From contig NC_089979.1 of the NCBI RefSeq assembly GCF_036417845.1, positions 49,608,775 to 49,672,774 on the forward strand: DNA of 64,000 bases. Direction: 5' to 3'. This DNA comes from Apteryx mantelli (lineage: Eukaryota > Chordata > Aves > Apterygiformes > Apterygidae). A model generated the notes under the pieces. That model was not told where the DNA came from, made no database searches, and saw only the letters and a program-made list of their open reading frames with translations. This document shows, piece after piece, positions 48,908-62,574 of this stretch. Positions within the stretch are counted from its first letter, which is position 1. Each line of letters opens with the position of its first letter. Both the position numbers and the translations under genes were made by a program.

Positions 48908-51839
48908 GATCATGGCCCTCACTGGGTTTCTGTGTACATGTTTCCCCCCTTGCATCCCTTCTCTCCCTCCTCTTCCTCCTCCTGTCCCCACCCCACCCCA
49001 CTGTGCAGCTGCTGCCGCCGTAGCTCTCAAGCTCCAAGGTCAAGCTCTGACTCTAGAAGGGGGCTGAATGCCGCTAAGCCTTTAACTGGAGCTCCCACCC
49101 TGCCTTTCTGTTCCTCTTTGCCAGGAAGAAGGGGAGGGGGGATCTGCTGGTGTCCATTTAAGTATAAAACAAAATGTATGTAAGTGCAGAGCTCAAGCAG
49201 TCAGTCTTGGATTAGGATAGCAGTTTTAAGTTTTGACAGGGTTTTAGGTGATGCAGAAGGAGGACAATAAGAAACCCAGAGTAGGGAAGCTCTTGAAAAA
49301 AGATTAAGTGATGTTGTGAAATGGTTCTGCAAGCTATAATAAACCAAGAAGCATCATATTTATACACTCTAAAATTTAAAGGAACAGGAGCCTAATGTGT
49401 CTATCATGATTTCCTTCAATAAAAGTTCCCTTTTTTTATCCAGTCATACTGAGTTGCCTTATTTTACCTCTCAGTGACATTACCAGCCTAGGGTCTATCA
49501 GTACATCAATATGTGGGACAATTCACTCATGGTGTATTTTAAATGAAATATCAACAAGTTGGATTACAGCCCCAAAGCACTCAGTAATTCATGCTTTCAG
49601 TGTGTAATAACAAGTGTGTTTTCATAGGAAGGGCAACACTGAGTTTAGCATAAAGCCTTCCTTTTCCCACTTCTGTGATAACAGCAGACGGAAAACTGGT
49701 GTTTTGCCTATTCAGCGGCACTAACCTTAAACCTCACCATCCATGAGTGAATGTAAGGTTGTGAGCATTAGAGGGCAGCACAGTAACACTTTCCCACCTG
49801 CAAGGAAAAGGATTTTAGGATGCCATCACTACCAAGTGGGCCAGTTCAAACAGTTATGATGTCAGACATCGAAGAGTTTCACATATCTCCCATTAAGATA
49901 TCTCTTTCCTTAAAGGCCTGGTGAACAAAGGATGAGGACAGTGATGGTCACAGGAATAGGTGAAAGAATAGTAACTTTCACATTATGACTGCTGATAAAA
50001 CTCCTGACCTTACTGTCTGTCTATTAGCAAAATCTTATTTATCCATTTTGGCTTGCTTTCTTTGCTCTCACTTCATAAAGCTTTTTAGTGTTGTTTTCTT
50101 TTGTGGGGGGAGGGCAGAATCAATCCAGGGCAATGATTAACATACCAATTGAGTCATGTTTGAAGCATATAGCATTTTCCAGACACCCCAAAAAAGTCTG
50201 TCTTTGGAAAGGGCAAGTTTAAACATGAAAAGAACTAATGATCTGTAATAATGACAAATCACCCTGTGTGTTATCTAATTTACTAGCGCCAAGCACCTTG
50301 GCAATTTTTGTGCTCTGAGTAGGAGACTGGATCTTGGCAAATAATCCATAATTACACTACAGTCAGATGAAGATTGATTCAAGGAGGCCATTTTTATCCT
50401 GCAGGATCAGAGGAATTTATTCTTTTCCTTTCTTCTCATGTGACTAAGTCACTTTACTTGTGACAAGATAAATAAGTACATACTGTATCAGAATATACAT
50501 GAAAGTGTTACAGAAACCCTCCATTGCCCAGACAAGCCACAAGACTGATCCAGTTATACCAGGATGAGACAGCCCCAGCTCCTGACTAGGGGTCAGAAAG
50601 AGCCATGCTGGAGATCCCAGATCAGCAAGTGACCTCCAGACTGTCATTCTCCAGGCCAGTGGGCTGGAAACAGGGCTAATGAGGAGGTGATCATCTCAAT
50701 CCCGAGCAGCCAGAGCTTCCATCTCTGCCTCACACCAGCTCTATCCTCCCTGCAGCACAGCAGCCAACTCACAGAGGACCAGCACTGATCAGAGGCAAAT
50801 GCTGAGCATCCCACACTTTGCTGTACCAGGCTTTGAGTCTCCTGAGGCGATGTAGCTGAGAGAAGCTTAGGAAGCATGAGAAACAAAAAAATGGCATGCC
50901 CAGAACTGAAAGGAAACAAGAACACTCTTTCACAACTAATTAGAATGGCTTGGTGTCCTAACTCCACTTTTCAGGCAGGTGAGAAGCTTTTCCTCCATAG
51001 TAAGAAAGAGAAAGCCAATGAACAGATGCCTGGGGCCTGCACCACACATTCAAAAAAAAGAAGAGAAAAAAAGTCTGCTTGCATACTTTCAGCAAACCAG
51101 CAGACTGAAGGCTTGTATCTTTGAATTAGCTTTTAAATCGACCAGACCTTCCAGTAATCGAGGCCAATGCTTTCATTCTTCTACACTCAGTTTGACATCC
51201 TTTACCCACTCATTCAAACACTACCCGCTATCACTGAACTGTGCTGCAGGGTGCTTGACAAAACAGTGAAAAACCAAAAGCATACACAAATAAAACTTGG
51301 CATGATATGTCTTTCTGCCTATGCAGATCAACAGCCTTGCCTTTACCATGAATTTCTTCAGAACAACTTTCTTCTTCAGTAGATGGTGATTTAGCACTGT
51401 CCAGGGAAAACTCTGCTATTTCATGTATTTAATTGTACCACAGTTGGCTGGAACCTGAGTGAAGAAACAGAGTCTCATGTGAATAAACTGAGTATCAATA
51501 GTCTTCTAAAACTTGATTTAGAGAAAAAAAAAGATCAGAGACATGACAGTTGTGTCTTGATTGCTCTTTGAGTGAGCTCTGGCTCCTGTTTGCTCCACAC
51601 ACTTGCTTTTGATTTGTGTGGAAACCAGATTATTTGGAGGGAAAGAGTGTATCAGGCTGGATATCAGCTTACATGGAACTGGGATATAATCAAGATGTGT
51701 GAATGATGTATATGACTGGTTTTTCCTCTTTCTTCTTGTGTCAGCAGACCAGTGTTTCATAAGGAATATCAGCACTAGCCATTGCAGAGGACTTTCTCCA
51801 ACAGGTTCTAGCCCTCCAAGGTAAAGCCATGAGTTATAG

Positions 51840-51960
51840 ATAATTCAATAAAAATCAAATTTGCATGCTAATTACTATAAGTAGTCACAATTAACTAGCC
51901 CAGGTACCTGCAGCTGTGTAGCTGCCCAAATATTTACCCATCTTGTTAGCTTGCTAAACC
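51840..51960. promoter_or_regulatory. Candidate POU/homeodomain regulatory block
   Basis: An exact octamer ATTTGCAT (51859-51866) abuts GCTAATTA (51867-51874). Downstream come CAATTAAC, CAGCTG and AAATATTTA. The composite octamer-homeodomain arrangement is typical of developmental enhancers. Motif evidence only. Confidence 0.25.
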
Positions 51961-52975
51961 TCCTTACTCTGGGCTACTGCAAGTTCACTGATTCAGGCTA
52001 GTCTGAATATAGATCCAAGCTGAAGTCATAGCAATAGAGGCAGATATACTTTCAAGGGAAGGGTGATGGGAGAAAATAAATTTGAAATGAGAGAAAAAGA
52101 AGGGAGAAGTAAGTGGCAGATGAGGCCAAAAGAAGAAATTACTGTCATGCTGGGCTGTAACATCCTTCTTCACTCCAAGTCAAAAATACATTGCAGCATT
52201 GTACTGATGCTTTGTCTGATACTTCCCCTTCCATATTTCACTCACTGCCCCATTCATGTTGGTTCTGTATGGGATCCAGTAGTCTCCCATGGGAGTTTCA
52301 GGAACAAGTGATGAAACAGTTCAGGCCATGAGAGAGCTAAGGTCACTCAGGATTCAGAAAACATCCCCTAAGTTCTCCAGTGGCTGCCCCATGAAGAGAG
52401 GGAGGTAACATATGTGACAAGCAAAAGTTCAGGGCCAAGAAGTATCTCATCCTCAGTCTCAGTTCAGGAGGATTATCCTCAAAACCCTTGAAGGTCAGGT
52501 AAATATTTGCCAAGGAAGCCCAAACCATGGCTGTCAGTCAACACTCCTAAGAATTGCCTGCGTCACAGGCCATTTTTCAGATAGCTGGGGCCTAATCCAT
52601 CAGGCGTCTGGAAGATCAAAACAGGAGCTTTAACTATTATCAGGCTAGACTGAAGCCTTTGCCAGAGTTTTCTGCTCAGTTGGAATGCCAAACATTGCTC
52701 ATTTCCAGCACATAGCAGTGAGACAACAGTAGTTTCATTTGCTTTCATTTAGGTCTACTAAAAGCTTCAAAGTACAGTAGTACAGCAATGCAAAAGAACT
52801 GAGTCAGTCATATATTCACATGTAAAGTTCTCTAGTGCTGCATGCAGACTGAACATGCTGCATCATAATTTTGGGATACAGTTCCTTGATAGTCCAGGTA
52901 AATCACTTTTTGCAGCTGTTCACCACTGTATTTCTGTGGTTTGAAGGCAGTCTGGGCCTGTACCCTGATTTGGGA

Positions 52976-52991
52976 ATTTGAGTACTCAAAT
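52976..52991. other. Perfect 16-bp palindrome
   Basis: ATTTGAGTACTCAAAT is identical to its reverse complement. It may be a dimeric binding site or chance. Confidence 0.6.
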
Positions 52992-54594
52992 ATAGCTCCA
53001 GTGATGAAGCTTGCTCTGCATGTTCCCCAAGCTCCTGCCATATTAACAGTTAAAAGCACTTCAGCAGCTATCTCCCACGTAAGTGTGGTCAGGAGCTACA
53101 AATGTGAGAGCTTTGTGGCCAGCTTCCCTGAGACACCTGCTCTTCATGCTTGCTAACAGTGTTCAGTTTCATGTAAAACACAGGGGCTCTGGCAAATTTT
53201 TCTTAACAGCATTGGTGCTTTGAGTGCAGCCCACCTTTTACACAATTGTGTAGTAGTGATAGCATTCACCCAGAAGGTCAGATGCCTGGGTATAATGCTT
53301 TTTTAAAATTTATTCAGTTCAAACTTCTGCCTCTTGCAAGAACACCTCAACAGACTATTTTGAGAGCAACACTCTGCTTCTCCAATTGAAGCTGTGCCTC
53401 TGGATAACAAATCAGATTTCTTGGGCAAGTGTGACTCTCCACCCAGGTAGAGAACAAGGCAAATGGTTGGGAAAGGAGCATTCTGGGTTCCTGATTGTAG
53501 GAATACAGTAGGTAAATTTTAGACAATGATTTAATAGTACAAATAGCACTGACAGTCTGCTTTTTTTCTCAGTATGGTCATATATATTTGTAACAGTAGT
53601 TTTTTGTTATTTCCTACTTTTCTAACTCGGAGCTGATGTGGGGAGTGCTTTGATAGAAGAGCTCCTTGTCCTGGTTTTCTGATGGTTCTTTGTTTGGCAT
53701 GGACCAGTCTGCACAGCTGGATGAGACAGCACAAGACACTCTTATTCCCCTCCTCTTGCTGTGTGGTTGTAGTCTTCATGATTTGTCAATATAATGGTGC
53801 TTAGGCTTTGCCTGTTGAGTTGCTTGGACAAACAGAGGGATGCATGATTTGGTCATTCTCTGTAGGCCTCAACAACGGGGTAGGTGCATCTTGTTGTCTG
53901 TATAGAGCACTCTGCAAGGCTGGGATCAGCTTCTGGTTGAGTTCTCCCCCTTATGTCAGATGTAACTGAAGTGGGTGCTATTGTTTGTGCAGATTTTTAG
54001 ACTAGTGTAATTTGTCCTTGTTTATGTTGGAATATGCTTTTTTCCCCCTCAGCTATCATCCAAGTGTGGAAGTGTTAAGAAAGATGTAGTTACCCCACTG
54101 TAGCTACTGAGTAGCAACTAATACAACAGTTTCATCTCTCCACTGGTTTTGGTTTTGATGAATGACTTGTTTCATGGCTTGTAAAGACACATGGGTCGTG
54201 TATTTTGGGGATGAGATTCTGATATGCTAACAACTCTCACAAACCATTCTCACTGCACTAGTGATACATGTTCTGCATAAAGGGTTTATGTGCTACAGAG
54301 GGAAGCGGAAAAGGTTAATGTTTTTTTCATCTTAAGCAAAACACATGCACCCCTCTCATAATTATGGCAGCAAAATCAGCTGGTAAAGACATACCACAAT
54401 ATACTTTGCTGCAGAACTACACTACATTGGGGAAAAGATGTGCACTATTTATGTAGCTTTGGTTTGAAGGTGAAGCTTTTCTCTAGAGTACTGGATTTAT
54501 TTTTCCATGAAAATGTGTCTGAAAATATCTTGAGCATAGTGTAATCTGTCTCGTTATAAAGGCAAAGAGTGCTCATCAGAAGTATATTTTATGA

Positions 54595-54700
54595 GCTCCA
54601 AGTATAAAAGCTCCCTCAGATAGGGACAATATGACAGCTGGCAGACAAGCAGCAGGCTCTGTCAGAGGCGGAGAAAGCTACTCAACTGTTCTTTAAATTG
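54595..54700 (+). promoter_or_regulatory. TATA-box promoter-like sequence
   Basis: CCAAGTATAAAAGCTCCCTC carries TATAAAAG (54603-54610), the optimal TATA-box form. A start site would be expected near 54633, in purine-rich sequence rich in CAG (GACAGCTGGCAGACAAGCAG). About 220 bases on, CTCTCTCTTGCAG (ending about 54858) is a good acceptor. No coding frame of note follows. TATA strings are common in AT-rich DNA, so this is only a candidate promoter of a noncoding or upstream transcript. Confidence 0.25.
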
Positions 54701-55602
54701 AATACTAAGACTTTAAAGAGGGGGGCCTAGAATCCCCATGACAATATATTTAGCGCATACAGCCTTGCCATCACCTGTCCTTTTTTGAATGGTACATTAC
54801 TGTGATCAGTCCTATTTGGGATGAACATTCAGTCCTCTTCTAATCTCTCTCTTGCAGAATATCATGTTTAATTCCTGGATTTCACAGTCCTGCAAGATAC
54901 AGTTGGGTGTCGCTCTGCAGAGAGACTACTGCTGTGTGTGTGAAGTATTTGAGTGATTGGAGCGGCAGGGCATAGCCGTGCAGGCTGCAGAAGATGGGGA
55001 AATGTGTGAACGCAGTGTGAGCTGAGGGAGTCACTATTTAGGAAGGGTGAAGTCAAACTGTTGGAGCAAGACATTTAGAGGACAGAGAGGAGAGGCTGGG
55101 AGTGATTAAAGAGAAAAGACCACATGGAAAAGAAAGAGAATCCCTGCAGAAAAAGCCCCCCAAAAACATGTCCTCTCACAATAGAATTACAGTAATCTTG
55201 CAGATAATGGAATGAGAAGGGAAGGGAGGCCTTTCCTTTAATTAAACTTAATTCTTAAATAATCTTAAACATTTCTGTTTAGATCAAGTTTCTACTCATC
55301 ATCCTTCAGACAGACTCTTGACCTTGGCTGTTAGTTGGTAACTCCTCAATCAAGACCTGTGTGCTGATATGATTGGTGAAATTCTCTTATTCCCTGCATA
55401 TTTGTCTCTGATGGGAGGAAGGAAACAAGAGTGCATGCCTATTTGCAGTATATCAAGTCACAGTCTTTATTCCAGCTGTTTCATTTCTGATTTCATTTTT
55501 CTCCATATTAGTCCTGTTTGTCACTCCTTGGCTTCCTCCTCCTGGTAAGAAAGATGGTCAGAGGTCTGATTAGAGGAAAGTAGCTTGAACAGGAGTTGCT
55601 CT

Positions 55603-55621
55603 AGTAGGTCAGAGACCTACT
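55603..55621. other. 8-bp inverted repeat with nuclear-receptor-like half-sites
   Basis: AGTAGGTC, AGA, GACCTACT: perfect arms around a 3-base spacer. The arms contain AGGTCA on the plus side but AGACCT, not TGACCT, on the other, so it is not a full estrogen-response-type site. Confidence 0.4.
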
Positions 55622-58101
55622 TCAAGTCCCAGCCTGTGCTGAGTATCCAAACAGAAGTTTCCTTGGGCATTTTTAGGCCTCTCCTCAACTTTTCAAAGAG
55701 GTGACAATGATCCAGACTCCTTTGCTCTTAGTTCAGGGTTTCTATTAAACTTATGATCCCCACCCTCTTCTTATTTTGCTGTGTTGTGCTTGGTTGTTTT
55801 CTAGGCTCTGTGGAAGCTTCTCAGTGAGGAGATGGGCCTGTTACTCCAAGTGGACCATCTCTAGCAAGTGGCCTGGGGAATGTTGACACTAGCTAGAAGT
55901 AAACCAGCACAGGAATCTTGATGACACAATGCCAGGCTGTGCTTTGCTTTGTTTCTCAGGTCTCTGTTTTTATTACCTTTACTAGTTCTCCCCTAACTAA
56001 CTTTTTTGGTAAAGACAGAACATACTTATAAGTGCCACTAGAATAATGGGGAGGGAGAACCACAGGATGAAAACATCAAGTATTTCAGCTTACAGATATC
56101 TTGCTAGGAACATAGCATATAACATACACAAGAGCTACATCTAGGACTGCCTTGGCCAGGAAAGTCAAGCTCAAGGAAGGCAGGGACATGTTATGGCAGA
56201 GGGCCTTATTACATACTTTGCGTTAGGGTACGTTTCAGTGAGAACTGTCTCTGTTGCCTTGAGAACTTAAATTGTACTTTGAGGAAAGAATTGCTATCAT
56301 CTTTTACATGGAGACTCATTAACTTCTGAGATACACAAAGTGTGCTCACTTGGTTCACAGTTAGCACAGGCATTTTCTAATTGCTCCCCATAATGCACTT
56401 CTAATTCCAGAGAAGCTAATTTCACAGCCTTTACTTTCCTCCCCTGCATTTTGTTAGGTGGGATTATGTTGATGTCATGTAAATTTACAAGAGAAAATGT
56501 TTTCTGTTCTATAAAGGTGCTGGCTGAACACCCACAGGAGATGCTACTTCAGATGCTTATGAATGAAAGGAGCCAGTGGCAGCAAATGCAATATATTACA
56601 GTTTTAGTATAAAGTATTCTGCCTCTTCAATGCTGAAAATATATTCCTCTAGATGCTATTTTGTTCAGCTGTCCAACAAAGAAATACATAGTTCTAAGAT
56701 AAAAATGTATCTCAAGACCTTTAAAAAATAGCTAGTCCCCCCCCACACCCCACCAAGAGCTTTCATTTGTTAGTAACTATTTAAAAAATCTGGAAGAAAG
56801 CCAATTTTTCAGAAAGTTGGACCTTTTCTCCTTGCTTATTCAAAAGTAAAAATAATTTGGCAAACGTAATATCATATCTGCTTTCCACAAAAAGAAGTTA
56901 CCTAGCAGCATTGACCATGAATGCAGAGCTGCAGTTTTAAGGGAGTATCACCCCAGTGCCCCATTTTGGTGAGAGTGGCCTTCCGCATCCATCGCTCTGG
57001 AGGGTCAGCTTCTCCTCTGGCTTTGCGCACTGGTTCTTAGTGAGGGTGCAGAAGTCTGAGTCTTCCGGACTGCATTTACTTTGAAGAGGTGTCTGTGACT
57101 GTGATTCAAGTCAAAAATGAATTGGGCCTGCAAGCCTAAACTGAACTTGCATTAGCGAACTGCTACCTTTTGAAAAGTTTCCTGCTGTTTTTTCCTTCTT
57201 GAGACATCCTGCTGCAGCGTGAGATGCTGATCCCAAAACTGACGCAAGGGAAACAGTGGAGATTGTGGGGAGGTAGCAAAAAAAAAGTGTTCCCACTTTT
57301 GAGCCTCAGCTTGCTGTTAGATCAGCTTCTCTGTAACATGGAGCTTCATCTTAACACCCATTTCACGGAACAGCTAGACTAGCTCAGCCAGACTGCTCCA
57401 GGTGTATTATGTTCTAGTTCAAGATCTGAAGGCCCTCTTACCCATTACACGCACACACATCACCATTAGCTTCAGTGGCAGAAAGTAACACTTCCAAAGT
57501 ATACTGTATATGACCTCAGATATAGCCCAGAAAAAGCAGCAATGAGGCCAGAAAAAACTCAGGCATTTGGTATAGGAAAACAGGTAGGCTTGGAAGTAGA
57601 CAGCCAAATGTACGGCACTGCACTGCAGCACACCGTAAGAATGACCTTTAGGGAAGGATTGATCAAGAAATGCTGAACATGAGTGTCTTTTGTGCATAAA
57701 AGGACACTTCACTTTGGAGGAGAGAAGTAACTCAGACATTGGGATCTCCTCACCTGATTTTTAGGGCTGCAGGCAAATGACTGGCCTGTGACTGAGTCCT
57801 GGCCTGAGGTTAAGCTAACTGAATAGGATATTCTGTGGAAAAGTACAGGACGAGACATGAGAAAAAATAGATAACGGTGTGAGAAGCTGACAAAAGTTAG
57901 AGATAGTGCTGTGAGGGATGGCTGGATTTCACAGGTGGTTACAAGGGAGTTATGGGAGAAACGGCCAAAAGTCACAGATAGTTGAAGGACAGTGCTGGGG
58001 ATTTTGGGGGCAGTTGAATCTTGCAAGTCCAGCAGCACCTAGGTAACCATATCAGTAATATGAAATTTGGGTACAGATGTAGCAAAACTGGCACCCATGG
58101 G

Positions 58102-58113
58102 AAAAAAAAAAAA
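58102..58113 (+). repeat. Poly(A) run, 12 bases
   Basis: A 12-base A homopolymer with no recognisable element upstream. Confidence 0.75.
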
Positions 58114-61100
58114 CTAATTAGCAGTTGTTTATTTAGGAGGACGTGGAGGGAAGAGAAAGGGATGCACAAGGGTGGCAGGAGGGAGGATTAAAAACAGGAA
58201 AAGGGATACTACAGTACACAGATCCTGTGAGCAGTGCTCCCTGGGGGTACCTGCTGGTCTGCCCTGCAAATGGTCACCAAAGTTGGAGCAGAACGATAAA
58301 CCAAACCTGTTCTGCCCCTACCGCAGGAGTCCAGCCTGTGGCCAGAGGGTCCAGAATGGGGGACAGGATGCTTCCCTTGGCCCACAAGGGAGCACCTGGT
58401 TAAATAGATCAAGTATCCTTATATCACTTTGTAAGTGCCCATTTCAGCCTTGCGGGTGTCAGTGGCTGGCCGCCACTTCATAACACTGATAAGCACTGCC
58501 CTTGAGCACATTCCCTGAGATAGAGACAGATCAAATTGCTTGCCCCAAAATGTAAATTGGCAGTTTGTCCCAGGAATGTCTGAGAATAAAATGATCTTTT
58601 TAATAAAAACATAGCTGAGAATGTTTACGTAAAATTTCTAGCAAAAGCAGATCAGAAAAAGGAGAAATAACCCAGAGATGATCTGTTGGGAAGAACCATT
58701 CATTGCTTTAGCTGGGTACAGGCGCTTACTTAAGAACAAGGCGCAGGGGGTTAATTTCTCAGTATTCTTACACTGATCAAGTGGGAATGCTTAGATGACT
58801 AATCATAAAGGCCTGCTTGGATGGATATGGGTTTAAATATAGATTCAGTTCCCTGTAAATTGTTCTCTACTGCAGGCAAAGAGGGGATATGTGAAATTAA
58901 CAGTGGAATGGGCTAATTAAGATCTTCAGATAGGTTTTTAAAACTGGGTTATGTAGAAAGTTGCTTACTTGACTGTGCCTTCTAAAAATATGGTTTTCTT
59001 GAGTGTTTTTTTTTTTTAACTTAAATTTTTTTTTGACCTCTCAGGGACGCACAGGTGTACAGGGAAAAATTTGATCTAATGAACTGCAGCTGGGGAACTC
59101 TGAGCCTACAGTACAGTTTCTTAGTCCTGGTATGTGTTCTGCAGAGGAAGCATCTGGGAACACACTGGCACTGAATAATATTAAAAAGAAAAAACTTTTG
59201 AAGCAGCATTTTTTTTGTTGTCTTAAGGGTTACTGAGATAGTCTTAGTCCACACACATTGACTTCAGAGAGGGTCTTGTGGTTAGTTAAAAACTCATTTT
59301 CTACTGAAAAATGCACTCCTGCTGCTGCAGTTTTCCATTTTACCCAAGGACCTCTTGGCTATTGTGAATTCATTTAGTAGAAGCAACAGGAAGGCTGGAA
59401 GACAGTGGACATGACAGAGTTGTTGTAAAAAACTCATTGGCTGTGACAAAAGAAAGGAAATGTTTTCTTAGCACCAGAATGTTCAGATGGAAGCGTGACA
59501 AGTACAGAACTAGCCAGAATTCATTGACTGCTTCTTTGCAGCTCTTTTCCATAAATAATTTAATTTTTTCTCAGTTTTCAGAAAATAATCATCTTTTAAG
59601 ATCTAGAAGTGTTCTGCTTTCACACCAAAATCTCCTGTTGATTCTTTCCAAACTTTCTCACAGAGCAGCAGCAGTTCAAGTCCTAGGTAATTCCAGGTAC
59701 CGTGCTGGCACAAGTCTTTGAAAAGTACTCCTCTGGGTGACTACTCAGAGAAGCAAATGTTTACATCTCTCTGTATGTTGAGCCTCAAGTCTGAGCTCCA
59801 AAAGGCAGCCAGGAGTATTATACGCCATGTTTTTCCCCAGCTGCTTTACTATCCCTGTTTTTAGAATAGAACTTTTTCCAATACTGCTAAAATACCAGCC
59901 CATGAATTTGCACACTTTACTTTCAGAGCAGATGCACTTTTTTTTTTGTCAGCTGTGCCCTTAACGACAATTGATGGTTCAGGTTGAATGCATGATGTGC
60001 TATTTTTATGGACAGTTATTGGGATTGCTTCTTGTTCGCATGACGGTAGTTGTCTGCCAGCTGGTGGCTAGATTCTGCTGGACAATTAGCAATTTTCCCC
60101 ATCTGGTGAATAGATTTACTCTGCATGCATCCTGCATGTAATACTAGCAAGATGTTTTGGTAAAAGGCTATTCTTCACGATCCAAAGCAGGGCTTTCTCC
60201 TGTATATTTCACTTTTTCAGGGAACTTTCACTCTTGAGAGTGATGGAGGTGGTGTGTAAGTGGTTTATGTTGCTCCAGTTAGACTGTGGTGCTTGCATTC
60301 CTCCTAGATAGGAGGCAAAACAAGAGAAATGGTTCTCCTAATCTGGTGAATAGTAAACATTGAGGACTTTTTCCATTTTGCACAAACTTTGTACACAATG
60401 AAGTGTCAAGCTCTTTTGGTGACTCGCTTTGTTTCCACCTCCTGCACAGCTCCAAGTTAACAGATACCCTGTAAAACCAATCACTGCAGGACTGCATTGT
60501 TTCAGAGTCCACCTCACTATATCTCACCCTGCCAAATTCCAGCTGATTGCAGAAGTCATGCTGTGCAACCATTTAAATTCAAAAGCTCACAGGCTTGGTT
60601 GGGCCATTTCAAAGTTTGTGGAGATTTAGCTCTAATCCTCTTAAAATATTAGGCCCTGTGACCTTGCATACCATACTGTCAGTGGGATAAAGATCCCTTT
60701 CATTTTTATTTACTCTTCTTCACATGGGAGAATGCAGGTTAATTCATTACATTTCAGTGCCACCTTTGGCTCCCAATCCCCTCCCTTAGGTCACTCATGT
60801 GGACGCAGGAATGCTTTGGCGAGTGGAGTTTTCTGCAGCACTGTGTTCCAGTTTGTTCTCCAGAGACATGCTTACAAGATGTCAGTTTTGCAGGCAAATA
60901 AACTGTTTTATTTTTGCATATGAGAGATATCCTTCCATCTATCTGTATAGCTCTATGAATAGAGCTTTTCACTATAAATGTTTCATGCAGACAGTTTCAG
61001 CAACTCGTGCACTTGCTTTTGCTTTATAACTTTTCAGTTAAACAGTGGTTTTTAAAAGCTGGCAGTAGTTCTAAGCCATTATTGTTATGAATTTTGCCTT

Positions 61101-62574
61101 CAAGTATTTTTTTATGTTTATGGAGTAACAAAAAGAAGGCATAAGGTGTATACACAACTGAAAAATGATGCAACCATGGAGGATAATGGGTTTGAAAACA
61201 AAGTACACAGCCCCTGTCTTCATTGCTTTGTGTAGTTATTTACACATATGCAAAAATAGTAAAAATACTATCTTTATGCCTTGCTAGTGGAGTTTTCTAG
61301 AAATCTAGGCTCCAGGCATGGAAAAATATGGGGCTTTTCTGTCTAGGAGATTAGGGAAGGGGAAGGAATAGTTTTCAGAGACAAATTGAGGAAGTTTTGG
61401 TGTTTGTCTAAGCACTCAGTATTTTGACAAAGGAGAAAAATTACAACAGGGTGGGCACTTTCTATGAAGATATAATTTTAACTGAAAACTCACTTTTCCA
61501 TGCAATATTGCATTAGATTTTGACTGGTGTTTTTTCCCTCAGTTTTTCTGTAAGTCTGTAAAAGAGTAAAGCAGTGAGGGCTTCAGGACTTATGCTAAAG
61601 ATACACTACTTGCCTATGCAGTTTAGGAGTTTAGAATCAAAATACCAACCTGTCCTGTCATTTGCTAGTAGCAAAGCTGTTCTTATGTTGTATCAGTATT
61701 ATGAAGGTTAGAGAGACTTTCCCGTTGTCTAGTTCTATATATGCTTTCTTTTGAAAGAAGTTACACTTGTTATTCTCATTCTTACTTCCCACTGCTTCAT
61801 CAGGCAACAGTGTAAGTTATTTAAACACATACATACGTATTAAATAAAGCCAATGCTTCAAGAAAATCTAATGCAAGGCATCACTGATCCAAACCTTATC
61901 TGTCTAGCTGCATTTCTGAATGAAAATGCCTGTTCCTACAAGAAGATCTGCATCCATGGTCTTCCCTTTTGGTGACAATCCTTGAGGATTTCTGTGGGAT
62001 TTAATGGCCCTTCACATGTGTAAAATTGTAGTCTAAGGGGGACAGGTTAAAGGACATCTTCCAATTTAAATATCGCCTTGCTCTAAGAATTTTCCAGCTC
62101 TTATTATTGCCAGTAGTACCTACATGCTCAAGCTGATGAAGGTGAAAAAAGCCTATTATTTAATTTCACTGCTTATTTTATGTATTCAGCAACATTTCCT
62201 TTTTTTTTAGCCAAATCTATAATATAGAAAAAGCAGCAGAAGAAATACTTTCATTTTGGGGGTCGAGGCAGGGGAATGAGGTGAGGCAGATAGCTGTATC
62301 AGTTTGGAGACTAGGATCAATTTATGAGTTAAAAGGGAGAGGTCACACTTAAGGCATGTGGAAGAGTCTGTAGGCTCTGGTTCACTTTTCCTAAGCTTTT
62401 CGTAGCCGCAGCAAAAGAGATTACCATCTCCCCACCACCTCTACTCCCAAATGCAGGAGTGAGGGTTGTAACAAGGGCAGCTAACTCCAAGATAGATGAT
62501 GAATCAGAGGCTTCAGCTGTGATTTGTGCAGCCTGGCATATTAATGTAAACTGATAGCAGCTTATAATGAGCAT

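Larger units (their letters stand above)
48620..54540. other. Unique noncoding sequence
   Basis: No gene recognised; frames reach 107 codons (50644-50967 minus) with no domain. Contents: a 13-bp exact tandem duplication at 48882-48907; a C-run tract at 48985-49001 that is G-rich on the minus strand, lying upstream of a TATAAAA at 49163-49169 and a GTAAGT at 49180; a POU/homeodomain-like block at 51840-51960; and a 16-bp palindrome at 52976-52991. Confidence 0.5.
54715..62570. other. Unique noncoding sequence
   Basis: No gene recognised; frames reach 106-109 codons (57419-57739 and 57709-58038, minus) with no domain. Contents: an 8-bp inverted repeat at 55603-55621; a C run at about 56738-56746; poly(A) at 58102-58113; T runs near 59007 and 59027; and the word ATCTGGTGAATAG at two sites (60099 and 60338). 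No CR1 or MIR body was found. Confidence 0.5.
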
